A DNA stretch of 64,000 nucleotides, taken from Brevipalpus yothersi. Lineage: Eukaryota; Arthropoda; Arachnida; Trombidiformes; Tenuipalpidae. The stretch's first letter is position 1; the number at the start of each line of letters is the position of its first letter. The stretch spans positions 62,001-126,000 of the forward strand of contig QZCP01000790.1 of NCBI GenBank assembly GCA_003956705.1, read 5' to 3'. The notes under the pieces are model-generated. The model ran no database searches and had not been told where the DNA came from. It saw nothing but the letters and a program-made list of their open reading frames with translations. Position numbers and translations under genes: made by a program. Of this stretch, positions 1 through 13,626 are shown in pieces.

Positions 1-2700
1 AGCCAACGGACCACCATCAAAGAGATTACTTAAAAGGCATAAAAGCTTAATGATAATGGCCTCAACATGATCTTCATCATGTCCTTTGGATTATCTTCTT
101 CCGTACTTTTTTTTTATTCTCTTCACTTTTTTATTCCTTCTGACTTCACGTTCTCTATTACATTTTCATCATCGCCTCAAGCTAAACGATTTAACCAGTA
201 ACAATCATTCTAACTGCCACTAGCACAGCTGATATACATTTATATGTGTGTATCTATTGTACTCAGTTTACCTGGTAAAGATAATCAAAGAAAGAGAGAA
301 GATAGTAGAAAAAAAAGTAGGAAGACAAACGCCGGAAACAAAGTTTTTTTCTTAACATATAAGCACTTACATTGGCACGTTAGCGGTTTGCATAATACAT
401 TTAAGTTACAATGTAAATGTATATTTTCATTGTTGTTGTTGCTGTGGTGGCGAATTTTTACATACATACATTTATACACATATTCTATAGAGAGACTGAT
501 TATCATGAAAGTTACATCAATTTTTGGTAAATGCTTTGGAACTTTTGTGAAGGGCCTAGGTCAAACGTGGTGGTGGGACATACAAAAATGGACCAAAATT
601 GTTCCATTTTCTCTGAATTGAATACAGTTCTGAGTACCGTTAGCTTCTCTCTGACCCTTCCCCATTCATGATGGAATAGAGAGAGGGGCTTTTAATTTCT
701 CAACTCATTTGTCTAGATAACCCTTATGAATGGGCCCTGCCGGTCCTCCTCATTTAATAAAACCATTTAAAAAATCTCAAACAATTCCATTTTAACAGAT
801 TTCATTTGAACACACAAGGTGAACATATTTCATCATGTGGAAGAGACACACACATTCATAAAAATTCTTGTCATTCTCTCAAATCGTCTGGATACACATC
901 TCTGCTCATTTGACACATTCACCATGACCTAACATATACACACATACCAAGTATCATGAAGTAGAGAAAAATAAAGAAAATATGAATCTTTCCATAACCG
1001 TTTAACCTCCATTTTTTTAACCATCTTAACTGGAATTTTCAAATATTGCTTTTCTTTCCCTTTCGAAAGCGGAAGAGAGAGAGAGGAAGATAATATCATT
1101 TATACATATACTTTGAAAATTTAGATGACAGAAAATAACATGTAATATGTTAAAAGTGGCAAACTTTAAATGGACAAAAATGATCTTCTCGTACACTGTG
1201 ATCATCATTAACATGATGTCGTGGGCTGAAACGTTTGATTTTTTGTTATTCTTTTTATGGTTAAATGAATTTTCCGCATCACTAGCTGGGATGCTGGGAG
1301 AATATCGTTCTTCTTTTTGCTGTTGTTCATCATAGATTTCAGAACTTTTCGTCTTCTTCTTTTTCTTTAAGCCTCCATCTTTATCTCCATCAGTATATAT
1401 ATATATAAATACACATAAAAATTTTCCTCTCTCCTCCTCATGATAAATACGCTGAGTGGCATCATTACTAATTGCAATTCATATTTATTACTCAACCAGT
1501 GAGACTCCGATCACTTAACACTTCCTCAGGCCAAAATGAACTGTTTTTTGATGACCATTTCACAAGATTTTTCGATTCCTCATTCATCAGATAGTAGCTT
1601 TTGGAAAATCTTGTTTCTCAACACCACCATCATCATCCGGATACATCATCTCAACATGATGTCACTTTATTATCTAGCGAATGGCTTTTTTTTTGGGAGA
1701 AAATTTTTTCTTTTTTAAGGAGCCACTTTTCATCCTCCACTATCTACATGATTTCTGGCCAGATAGTCTGTGTTCCTCTCTTTTATTTTTTGAACTACTT
1801 TCAAATATTCGATAGCAGATCAACTTTTCTCAACTATCAGCTTAATTCATTGACACTTCACCCATAGGCATGGCCATAACTGTCCATGAATTATGAGATT
1901 TTGATATTCTTCGATAGAAAATATATAAATATAAATTTCGTAATAGATAGGAAGACGGGATATCTGATGAGCTAATGCTATATATGAGAAAGAAAAAGAG
2001 AAAAACTTTGATACTCTTGGGATAAGTCTTCTCATCATGATACCCAGTTTTGAATCCTCTTTCTCACTTTCGAAACATCATGAAACCTTCGGCCATTTCC
2101 AATTCAATCTCATACGTTGAACATACACACTCACTCACAAACTTGATCACTTTAAATGGACTGTATGCGTACATGTATTTGTTGGAATAAATCATCAGTC
2201 TCTCTCTTATCAATCATGAATGGAAAGAAAATAATGTTGGAAGTAAGAACTTTTCTCTCTCTCTCTCTCTTTCTTTCTTTCGCTCTCTCTTTCTTTCTCT
2301 CCACTCTCTTATGTATCAACAGCTGAAGTGAGGCACACTGGATATAATACATATCAACACACTCTCTCCTCAATCCAATACAGTCCAATATGGCTATCTA
2401 TTATATCCATCATCACCTATCATCTATCGATATAATAGGAGGGAAAAGAATTTTTGGATCCAAAACAGTTGCTGTTATTGTTGGCTGTAAGGCGAGATAG
2501 AGAGAAGAAAAAAATTCCGTTCAATTTTTGTCACCACCACCATCACCAGTTGTATGACCTTCCCTAGGCACCTTCACCATCAATTGATCATGAAGGCCAA
2601 AAAAGATCAAATCCCACGCGTGCGGAAGATTGAGACGTTTAAGTGATACTAATTTTGTGCTTATAACTATAATTTGTTCTCGATGCACAAGAGAGAGCAT

Positions 2701-2758
<58 letters not shown>

Positions 2759-4072
2759 TAGCCATATACAGGTAAGGTAAGGTAAAAGGTATGTGTGCAT
2801 GAGTTTTGTAATAAAAAATTGAAGGTGATCATATTTGTGGTTGATGATATGGCGCATTGAATTTTTCAAAAATCATCTTTTAAGTCAATTTTTTCTTCAT
2901 CTTTTCTTCTTCATCTTTTTCTCCTTCTTTTTTCTACTTCATAAGATACGTTTTATTTGCTTCACTTCATGGTGACTAGATGATGTGTATTCCATTCAAA
3001 GTTTGATCACCCCATGAGTCTGTATAACTTTGAATGCACATATACACAATATTTATCTGGCAAATTCTTGAGTCTATGCAGGTTTCGATGAATTGTCTGT
3101 GGGAAATGATGAATGAACTGGGAATATATTGCACAAAGAAAATTTGAACGATTTCATTCAAGATAATTCAAAGAAAATGGAAGAAAAATTCCTCATATGA
3201 TCACTTTGTGATGATAACGGTTCTTATAAATGAGTATGTGTGATGATGATTTCCGGGTAAAAACAGAGGCGGAAGCAAGTGTTTAGAACGGAAATAAGAA
3301 AGCTTAAAGATAATGTTAAATGTTAAGTGTAAGATACATGTTATACACACCAGATGAATAAGAATAATCATCAGGTGTAAGCTTTTGATACACACATGAT
3401 GATGATCTCTTGTTCCTATCTTCATTCATCCTGCTGGCTGATTGTATGTGTAAAAGTATGTCCATAAGAAAAACAATCATGATACATCGTTCTTGTAGTT
3501 GAAAATTTTTTTCTACTCTCCTTCATTAACAAATTTTCATTTATCACTATCATCTTGAACGTGAACACTGGGCTTCCTATAGTTCTGAAAGAATAGGAAA
3601 AGAAAGATAATTTAAATCATTGTCATTCCACTTTATCAACTGACCAAACTCATTTAACAATATATACACAGTAGTAATAGTAGTGGTAGTGAACTTCTTA
3701 ATCTGTATCTTATATCATCATGACCCTTACCTCAGCCCAGTTGTGTGTTGCCCCTTTAATTTTGAATTCATTAACTGGATTCCATTTAAATATATATACA
3801 TGTCCAGACGCATTCATGAGAGACTATGTGTGTGTTCTTGTGTGTAAAAGGATGTGTTTATTATTTCTTGATTACTTTCAATAATTTACCATGTAAACTT
3901 TATTGTTTCATATTAAATTGTGTCCATGTGATCTTTCCAAGATCATGAATATAAAGTGTGTGTGGGTATTTGTGTGTGTGTCTACCTGAAAAGTAATAAA
4001 CATAATAATAATAATGAATTTTCTTTTTCTGTTTTTTTTCTACTCTTTCTTTTTTGTTCCCTTCCTCTCCAG
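1..4072. other. Upstream region and probable 5' intron of the ZP gene; no exon supported
   Basis: No open frame here has convincing protein character. The first recovered ZP exon opens at 4073 in the middle of a codon, so at least one upstream exon with the start codon and signal peptide must exist, either here or before the window. I could not pick it. The stretch is AT-rich and contains CT- and GA-rich runs (about 2254-2303 and 2710-2754), short TG/CA runs, and many CATCAT/ATGATG strings. Confidence 0.5.
2710..2754. repeat. (GA)n microsatellite
   Basis: Uninterrupted GA dinucleotide tract of about 45 nt upstream of the first recovered ZP exon. It generates spurious Arg-Glu and Ser-Leu open frames. 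Confidence 0.95.
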
Positions 4073-4276
4073 TGGAAATTAAATGTACCCACAAGTCAAT
4101 GAGAGTAACAATAAATTTGGAAGGAGAAGACAAAGATACGGTCATTTACCTGGACAAATTAAAGGGCTATCCAAGTGAGTATACTCTCTTTTTTGTTTAT
4201 AATATATTTATCCATATACATTATTCTTTTTCTATCTCTCTATCTTTTTTGCATAAATTCTTTTCCCTTTTTTTAC

Positions 4277-4321
<45 letters not shown>

Positions 4322-5457
4322 GGCTATGCCTTCTTCTCCACTGAATAAAGGGGATTCACTCTCCTTTCTAAAATTGTAATTAATTTTCTTCCTTGATTAC
4401 ATGCATCTACCAGATTCTATCTGTGTTCAGAGAGAAAGTAAGAAGAAAAAAAAGAAAATACAGAGCGAGTGCAACAACACTATTAGCATCAGGCCATGAG
4501 TATTATGCAAAACATTCTTGATGATCTCTCTCTCTCTCTCTCTTTCTCTTTGATCCTGATTCTGACTCCCTTTTGACCAGATTTTTCGAAGTCACTGAAT
4601 TAGTATCATCTGTTTGACTGTAAATGAAAACGAAAGTGATCACATGGAACCACCTTTTATCCATGAAACGGTCATCGGCATTGTTGCTCACAATGATCTG
4701 ACATTCTTTCTCCATGAACATTCTTGAGTATTTTCAGCATTTTTGAATACCAGTGAACACTTTTGAGCTACAAAAAGTTCTTCGGAAAAGTTCAGTGGGA
4801 TGAATTTATAGTTGAATGTCTGCGAAGAACATCGAAAGAGAGCGAAAAAATTTTCTCAATCTTTACTATTGAGATCAGCATTCTAATTGCTATGGTTTTA
4901 GCTACAAAAAAGTAATTCATGAGCGAATTGAAAGATTCGAGGGAACATCCTCTGAATTGAATGGATGTTCAACGTGTGTGTCCACGAAACTCCCAGAGAA
5001 GGAATAGCAATGCCGATTGAGGTCCCTCTCTTTTCCCTTCTCTCTTTCTCTTTCTCAGCAAACCTCAACAAACCTTAAATCTGATAATCATAGTTGTTAG
5101 GCTTCCAAGCTTATCGGGCAAAGTTTTTCGCTATGGTCTCTCCGCATCTGTACCTGAATACAACTGTGTATGTGTGTGTGCTGATCAGCTTGAGTTGATC
5201 AGAATTGTGTATGGAAATGAGCTCTAGACACGCCAAAGCAAGTGTAGAGGAAAACACTAATCATAATCACTAATTCTCATTATCAAACTTTCAAGAAAAG
5301 ACCCAGTCAATAGTAAATAGAGAGAGAAAGTTTTTCGATGACGATTAAATAGCAACTTAATTTACAGTGTTGTTACCCATCGATTGGCATGATCCATTGG
5401 TCCAGTTCAATGGAGATACTAACGAGGTGTTCTTTCCCTTTAATTTAAAGAGAGAGA

Positions 5458-5504
<47 letters not shown>

Positions 5505-6671
5505 TGATTGGAAGAAGTAAGAAATAAGTGGAAAAAGAGATTAGTGATTCAGATAATGTGTGAAAATGGTTGGAAAAGAGGCTGAAAAGGAGAAGGTATC
5601 ATGCGTTTCACCCCTTTTAGCACCCAGAAGAAGGAATGCGATGGAATGAGCTGGAAAAAAGTATTCCTCTTGCCATACCATGTTGCATGATCAGATAGAA
5701 TTTTTCATGAATAGGACAGGCCTCGGTGTGTGGAGAGTTTCCAAGTGAAAGCGTTAATTTTTCGCCTTCATGATCACTTTCAAGTTTTAAGATGAAAAGT
5801 TTGAAAAAGAGAGGGAATATTTTTCTGTTTTCGGTCATCAAACTTGCCCACTTTTGCACGATCTTGATCATCATCATTTCCAACACCATAACAGCATCTT
5901 TTTCTTCCGATACTGGTAATCAGATCAAGAGCCATGGCAAACCTTAATTCCTTTTTTCACTCTCGACACCATATTACATATATATATATAGAGCAAGATT
6001 AGCTGAGGATAGAAGAAAAAAATTTCCGAGGAAGACATGATAAAATGTTGGATATAAATTCTGAGAGAAAGGGGGGTGGTGGGCAGAGGGAGAAGGGTTA
6101 TCTGATATAATTAATCCAACTCATGAAGCCAGGAAATGATGAAAAAATAAAAAGCAAGCAGCTCTCAAATGAGTTGGTGAAGAATTTTTCTTTTACTTCT
6201 TCTACCCTCTGGATTAACTTATCTGTTACTTGTCATGGCAATTTTCATGGCCTCAGATTTTATCTAGTTTGAACTTTGGATGAATAGAGAGAGAGAAACC
6301 TTCCCATTTACTAAATCATGGAGAAATATTTCCGTATTGAGAGTACCTCATAATGTACACAAACAGAATCAAAGCCACTATAAAGACCGTATAAAGATGA
6401 TCAGGAAAAGTGTTTCACTTATCCATGAGTTAAAATCGAAAGTAAAACACATCAGCTTAATTTTTTTCTCTTCAATTCGAGTATACCGTCTTGCATATTA
6501 TTTCTCGTTTGAGGCGGGATACAACATGATTAAAGGCTGTATATCATTCTTTTACTCCATGAACATGTATATATGCAGATGAATACCGAGAATGTAGAAA
6601 GAGAGAGAGAGAGAGCTCAGAATTTATGGCTAAAAAATTACCGTGTACTAATCTTTTCCACCTAAAAAAAG

Positions 6672-6754
<83 letters not shown>

Positions 6755-7338
6755 GAAAATTTTAGAGGAAAGAAAACTTCTCAGGCCTCGTAATGAGCGA
6801 TTGAAGCTTCTAACCAAAAGTGTACACATAAAAAAGAGAACGTTTGTCTTGAGCAATTAGATAGTGAATTTTAAGGGCTCTGTCAGTGTGGTCATTCATG
6901 TTAGAAACAAGGTTGAAGAGTAACTTTCTTGGTTCCCTTAGCTTTACCTGAGATCTCAAAACTAATTTCACTGGAAAATAGGAAGAGAGAGGAAGAGAGG
7001 GCAAAGTTGGAGAAAATAATTAGAACCGATGGTCTCCCATAGGTAAATTGTGTTCACAGATCTGTGAAAAAATACTTATGTGTGTGTGAGAGATAGGAAG
7101 AAGAAGAAGAAGAAAATAGACGATAACAAATTATCCATGTACGCTTGAGTAACCTGAAAATTTGAAATGATATGACCTGAATGTGGGCTGTCATCAAGCC
7201 AACGACCTGATTTTCTTTTTCTATGGATAATTTTCTCTCAATTTATACGCAAATTTTTTATTCATCTTATTCGTTACATCTCAATATTCACAATACAATG
7301 ATTACACATACACTTGATATAATCATCAAAATCTCATT

Positions 7339-7404
<66 letters not shown>

Positions 7405-10162
7405 CCAAATAAGTAGTAGTTATCCATCTCATATGATGATGGGCCTGATGATGATCGAGTTTCCTTTTTTCCTCTCTCTCTCCCTCTCTCTTCTTTTCTC
7501 TCTCTTTCGATCTGGATTCATGCTTGAATCTTTGGAACAAAAGTTTCAAATATTCTGGAAACACACACACAAGTCAATGGCAGGTAAACGATTGTTTGAT
7601 ACCTTCACAATGATGATGTCATAATGGACATCACAAAGTAACTCGTTCATGAGGTTTCTTGATATGTATATTGATGGGCTGTGTTTGTTTGTGATATTCA
7701 TAACCCTAGGATCTCCATAATTATGGCGGATGAATGCGTGTAAGTGGACTCTGATGTGGATATTCAAGAAAAAATGATAACATTTTCAGTAACAACCATG
7801 CAGCTCTAATATCGAGAAGAGAAGAATAGTTTTGTTCAACCCTTCTTTTAACCCATTCCTTACCAGTCAAATGATGAAAAGTTTCTCCTCCCCCTGAATT
7901 CCACAGGAATGAGAAAAAAATTATCACGATCATCACGATTCTTTTTTTTGCCACCTCCTCCTGACTCTATATACTCTATGTAATGTATATGATGTGTGCT
8001 TGTAAGTTCACGATAATATATGGAATATTTTTTCCATGAGTTTGATCAGAATATCTTCTTATAAATAGATTCACAGTTTTTCATTTAAAACTTTCAAGTA
8101 CACAACTTCCAGTAGTGTATACTGTAAGGTTTTCCTACCATACTTTCACCTCAAAATGGCCCACCTTTCATTGATCCATCAGAATCTAATTCTAACCTGT
8201 AGAAGGATGCCTGGAAGGTAAAAGAACTTATCATTACAATTCGTAATGATCCCAAGTTTCGTTAATACAGAGCAACACTTTTGCGTGCAAACAGATCTAA
8301 CAGACTAAAAACGAATTGAAGCTATTAGGCGATGATGAAAGAATACGAATGTGTATAGAATAAGAATCAATCTGATGATGATCTGTGGAAAGATGTCAAG
8401 ATAAACATGAAAAGCAAAAGTTCTAATGAGAAAAGATAGAAAACCAAGATAGATAGAACGAGAGGCTATTTTAGATGGCCTCTACTGTCTTCCGCAATTC
8501 TACTGATCCATCTATATCGTGACTTTATTTACACCAAAAATTTTCATCATCCATACGGTAGTTTAGCTGTTTACATGATGATGATGGGAAAACTTTTCTT
8601 GTTATTTCAGCATGTATACAGACAAATGTTGGGGAAATAATTTTTTTGGAAGAAAAAATAGATCAAAAATGATCATGTAATCAAACTCTTCATCTTTATG
8701 GGACTATTTTTCTTCTCATCATCTTTTCTCATGAATGAAAATATTTTTCAATGTCTAACAATCTATCTCTCTTTTCTTTTCTTTTCTCTTGTATTACGTT
8801 TTTTTTTGGTTGGCATTCTTACACGCGGTCAAAAAATATTTTTCCATCTTGATCACCCAAAAATCGTGGTTCAAAGGTTGTCAACCAGAGAAGACTGCAA
8901 ATAATGCTGTATTCAAGCTTCCGTTGGATGAAGAATTTTATGCATGTGGAACCACTCGAATTCAAGATAAAGTCACGGTGAGAATACTTTTGCTTTGGTC
9001 CAGGTTTTGAGTTTTGTTTACAATATTGCCCACACAAATAACTTGATGTGGTGACGAAAAATTTGATAAAATTATCTGAAACATCTTTTTTCTCTTCCTT
9101 ATCTATTTGCCTCTTCCTCCTCCTCCTCCATAAAAAACCAGGGAACACAAATATTTTACAATAAAATTCTGATCGAAAGGCCAAACAACAATACCGTTCA
9201 AATGGTACTGCCCAAGTGTATAATTCGAAGTGATGAACATTCAATTCGATATCGTCGACAATTGCATGGCAATGAATGGGATTTTCCAGCTAATTTTACT
9301 GAAACAGTCGAGTAAGTGATGATTCTTATGAAGAAAAAGGACCCAAAAAATTTTCGTGATCTTTCCATCTCGATGTGGAACAAAATACTCTTCTTTATCC
9401 ACGTTCTGACATGATTTCCCTTGAAAAATCATTCATTGTGATTGCTATTACTTGATTTTCAATTTGTTTATCGTGATTTTGGACAATCTCGCGATTACAA
9501 TTACGCTATAATTGAATCTTTCTCACTCATAATTATAAATGGATTGAATGATTCACCATGAATTATGTAAGCAGATTCGAATATTTCAGTATTCTGGAGC
9601 CACAAAAAAGTTATTCAAGAATACAAGTTCGTGGAAAAAGCAAATGATATGAAACTTCAGGAAGCATTTGTGTGCATAAGCTTCAAACAAAAGCTTTCTA
9701 GTTCATATCTCTGCATCTACATGTATATGAGTCTCATCAGTATTCCTCAAATGCTTGGCGGCATCAAGTTACTAAACTGATTAGAATTATGATGATCATC
9801 AAACTCATTATCTCATTCATGTCCAGAAGAATAATGGACACCAGAACAGGGAATCTAACTGTTTTTTTCTCTCTTCCTGTGGAAATTTCCAGAGAACTCA
9901 TCGACTATAGTGGCAATGTAACCGGGCGAGCTCCTATTCCATACTTGAACATTGGTGTTCGGCAAAACGGTGAATTCGTTGACACAGCACTTAATGTACA
10001 TCCTGGTACACCTTTAGAGATGGTCATCTATCTGGATGAAACTAGTGCCCCTGTATACGGAATTTTGGGCCGTTATCTTAAAGTTACCGACAATAGTCCA
10101 AGAAAACAGGAAGAGGTCATCATTCAGGAAGGGTAAGGAAGGGCAAAGTTCACATAGAGATG

Positions 10163-10241
<79 letters not shown>

Positions 10242-10455
10242 TTAGGCTCATATCTTTGACCATCTCACTATTCTTACTCGACTATTGTTGCCGTTCCTCT
10301 TCCATCATGATAAGATATTTCAGGAGAAAAGGGAAGAAAGAGAAAGAGGAGTAGATGAGTAGTTGAGTAGGCCTAAGAGGAAGAGAAAGAAGATAAAGAA
10401 AAAGGTCTATTCTGAAGAGCTTTGAACCGTAGATGAAGAAAGTGAGTCTGTAAAA

Positions 10456-10507
<52 letters not shown>

Positions 10508-10759
10508 AAGAAAATTTTGAATCACTGACCATCAGCCCAGTGGGCATCGTTTGAAATTCAAGAGTAATTCTCTAATTGGTGTAAGTGTCCTCAGTGCAAT
10601 GGACTCAAATAATTTAGCTGGAAAAAGTGGTCAAAGTGAATAAGTTTGCCACCATAAAAAAAAGAAAGTAAAAAAATAAGAGAAGCGGTTCCTGGGGGCC
10701 GATGGCTATTTGGGGAGGCCAGTTGATGAAACATGTGAAAATGAGTGAGATAGATAGAT

Positions 10760-10807
<48 letters not shown>

Positions 10808-11072
10808 TTATCAAGATTTCAGATTGAGTTCATTTGAGCATAATATGAGTATGTGGTTAGTGTTGCTTGGCAGTTGTTACAGTAGTAGTTGAAATGGATG
10901 TGTGTGTATAAGCAGTGGAAATAAATTCACTTGATGGTGTGTTGACGTACATGAGAATTTTTTATGTAATTACGGAAAGTCTAAATCAATTATTTGATTG
11001 ACTCTTAACAAGATTTTTGATGCTTGAATGATAACTTTACGACTCTTTTCAATACTCATTCACAATGAAGTT

Positions 11073-11116
<44 letters not shown>

Positions 11117-12572
11117 ATTGAAATTCTAGAATTACTTCTGATCGTTTGTTCTTCTTCTCTCCATTCAGATGTTCCGTTGATCCTTATATATTTTCTAATT
11201 TTGATACCACCGAAGGAGGTGATTTAATAACTGCCAAATTTCGAGCATTCAAATTTCCAGACTCCAATTATGTACTATTCGTTGGAACAGTCAATGTCTG
11301 TTTAAAGGAATGCCTTGGGGTGAGTATCTCTCCATTCATGTACCATATGAATTGTATCCACAGGAGAGAGGGTTTGGTTTCTAATTTTTTTCTACCCAGA
11401 TTAACGTAGAAAGGAGAAAAAACTAGAGAATTCAAAAAAATCTGCTACATTGTTCACTTGAGGAAACTTGATGAGATAATCACTCATGTCAATAAATTGA
11501 AGATGAACCGTTACACTATCATGGTGAAGCACCAACAGTGTTTATATCTGTAAAGCGAAAGTTTTGGCTTCCTCTTCTCTGTATGAAAGAACAAAGTATC
11601 AATCAAAATTAGAAGGAAATATTCAAAATCATGATGATAACCATTATAACCGCATCATGTTTGCAATCCACCTCTCAATGTCTGGAAGTATATGGTTTTA
11701 ATCAGTGTGGAAAGGAAAAGGAGAAAGAAATCATGGCTCATCTCGGCATGATTCTGACATATTCCGGAATCGATTCATCTTGAGATCAATTGATTCCTGT
11801 GGTGTGATCCAGGAAAAAAAAATATATACACCATGAAACTGAGATCGCAGTTGAGAGGAACTGTAATCAACTGAATAGCCAGACAAGGAAGCAAATGATG
11901 CTCATGAATATCTGAATGGGCGAAATTCTTTTCACATACTTATTTCATATCATTTTTTTCCTCTTTCTCCTTCAAATAGGTACTTTGTCCTAACAATCAG
12001 ATAGGCTATGGTCGACGGCGAAGAGCCATTCCAACACTGCCTAATGATCCTAATAAGATGTTCGAAATATCTATGACAGCATTCCTTAAAGTTGAATCCA
12101 TGGAATTTGATGGTGGACCAATTTTGAAAGGTAACTGTCTCAAGGAATAACGGTACATTCCCCCTTCCTCAGAAGGATCATGAATACTGAATCAAAATCT
12201 TCTAGAGATGAAATAATAATATTTTTGAGTGATCAATTAGTATCTTACCTGTTTCATTGATATTTTTTCCATTATCTCTTGTTTCCATTTAAATCAGCTG
12301 TCAAGGCACTTGATCGTGATAGTTTTGAAGATGATTCAACCAATGATCATCGAGATGATGTCAAGCCAACATTTTCACCGTCATCATCGACATCTCCACC
12401 ACCAAGACTCAGAACTCGAAGTAGAGGTGAAAGTCGTTCATTACCTTTACGCAATTCTCAAGCAAAAGAACGATCAAAATTATCCACATCTCATGGACAC
12501 ATCATCCACACCATGTCATTGGAATTGTTCATGATCACTCTACTGTTACCAATGATCATGTTACGTTTTTGA
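4073..12572 (+). CDS. ZP-domain cuticle/apical matrix protein, 5' partial (quasimodo-like?)
   Basis: Exons: 4073-4174, 8877-8977, 9142-9311, 9893-10132, 11169-11319, 11980-12130 and 12298-12572, all GT-AG with matching phases, giving 395 residues to the stop. The N-terminal exon is missing. Zona pellucida proteins are secreted or membrane-tethered and polymerise into apical extracellular matrix; in arthropods they shape cuticle. Seen: the opening KCTHKSMRV, then LKGYP joined across intron 1 to SCQPE, FYACGTTR, VLPKC, PGTPLEMVIYLDE, EGCSVDP, KFRAFKFPDSNYV and VNVCLKEC. The spaced cysteines and order match ZP-N followed by ZP-C. Next come a furin-type site (GYGRRRRAIP, exon 6) and a hydrophobic C-terminus (LELFMITLLLPMIM) that could be a transmembrane anchor or GPI signal. 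This is the usual cleave-then-polymerise layout. The pattern recalls insect quasimodo-type ZP proteins, but orthology is not proven. Introns range from 164 nt to 4.7 kb and carry several GA/CT tracts. Confidence 0.92.
4279..4318. repeat. (CT)n microsatellite
   Basis: CT tract of about 40 nt at the start of ZP intron 1, roughly 100 nt after the donor at 4175. Confidence 0.95.
5451..5501. repeat. (GA)n microsatellite
   Basis: GA tract of about 50 nt with one GGA interruption, in ZP intron 1. Confidence 0.95.
6674..6748. repeat. Long (CT)n microsatellite
   Basis: Pure CT tract of about 75 nt in ZP intron 1. Its reverse complement lies about 590 nt downstream as the GA tract at 7341-7402, so the two form an inverted pair within the same intron. 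Confidence 0.95.
7341..7402. repeat. Long (GA)n microsatellite
   Basis: Pure GA tract of about 62 nt in ZP intron 1, complementary to 6674-6748. An imperfect CT-rich run follows at about 7472-7508. Confidence 0.95.
10165..10245 (+). repeat. (CT)n tract ending in an acceptor-like TTTAG
   Basis: CT tract of about 70 pure nt, beginning 32 nt after the ZP intron 4 donor at 10133. It runs directly into CTCTTTAG, with AG at 10244-10245, so it has the form of a strong polypyrimidine tract plus 3' splice site. The acceptor that preserves the ZP domain is much further on, at 11167-11168. Confidence 0.9.
10459..10502. repeat. (GA)n microsatellite
   Basis: GA tract of about 42 nt in ZP intron 4, complementary to the CT tract at 10165-10234 about 225 nt upstream. 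Confidence 0.95.
10762..10804. repeat. (GA)n microsatellite
   Basis: Second GA tract of about 43 nt in ZP intron 4. It follows a short GATA run (10749-10761). Confidence 0.95.
11079..11112. repeat. (CT)n microsatellite
   Basis: CT tract of about 34 nt near the 3' end of ZP intron 4, about 55 nt before the real acceptor at 11167-11168. Confidence 0.95.
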
Positions 12573-13626
12573 TTAATCAGCTCAGAGTTGCTTCAATATC
12601 ATGGAAATATAACGATCGTCATGGATGCATCGTGATCATCATCGATAATAATGTGGAATATTCACTCATAAATCTGATCATATCAAGCTAAAAATTTGGC
12701 TGACTATTTTTTCATTGATTATGTGCATTACCATCATCATCACTATCGAACTTAGTCATGAGTGTTTCCATATTCATGCACAGAATTTCTAAAATTCTCG
12801 ATAAAGCAATCCACTCTCCAAATCAATGTCTTCATCTGAATCTCGAAAGGGTCTACTTAATTACTCAGTGATTAAGTTATACTGTTGAACGAAATATTCA
12901 AGACATGATGCTCACTAGGATAACAATTAAGTCATTTTAACTCGCCAGCTTGGAGCTCTGTCAAATATGAATGGTGCCATCCAAGTCCTATCATACCATG
13001 CAGCTACCATGAGCATCCATTTCAAGATGACTCTTCATATCTTATTTCAATTACTTCTCTGCGCTTCTAAATGTTTACCATTCTAGATCGTAGCTTTCAT
13101 TAACCCTAGTCTAATCAAATACACTTTCTCATCCTTCTAAAAATTAACAATACTATTCTAATTTAATTAGCATCGATACACATCATGAAACTATTTTCAC
13201 AATTTTATGCTGAAATTTTACTTATATTGGGCTACTCTGTTGATATTTTGCCTTGATAAGATCACAACTGAAACATTTCGCATAAATTTTAAATGTCAGC
13301 AATCAATTTGAGCTCATTTGTATACAAAAGCAAGTTTGTAGATAACATCACCCACTTGATCTGATTCGAAATAAGAATTCTCTCCAAAAAATGAGAATCA
13401 ATCACCGATCAATTCTTTCTCATTGAATGAATGTAAAGTTTAAAAGTATATCGATTTGTATGTCCCTTTTGATCATTTTTCCTTTGGTAAAAAAGCTATT
13501 CACAACAAAATTTAAAATTTCATTCCAAAAGATTCATTTCAAGAAATAGGAATTTTTCCTTTCTTTGGCACTTGGTCGAGCTTTTTTTTTCATCTGCTGA
13601 AGCTTACAATCGGGGACAATAAAGTG

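Noticed and set aside
6662..6856. Minus-strand open frame with a long Arg-Glu run
   Set aside because: It is a translation of the CT/GA microsatellite at 6674-6748. The same applies to frames over 7223-7624, 10036-10354, 25498-25731, 34965-35240, 47467-47737 and 61672-62202.
8819..9244. 141-codon minus-strand open frame
   Set aside because: It lies antisense to ZP exons 2 and 3, whose plus-strand frames splice cleanly and match the ZP domain; this is a shadow.
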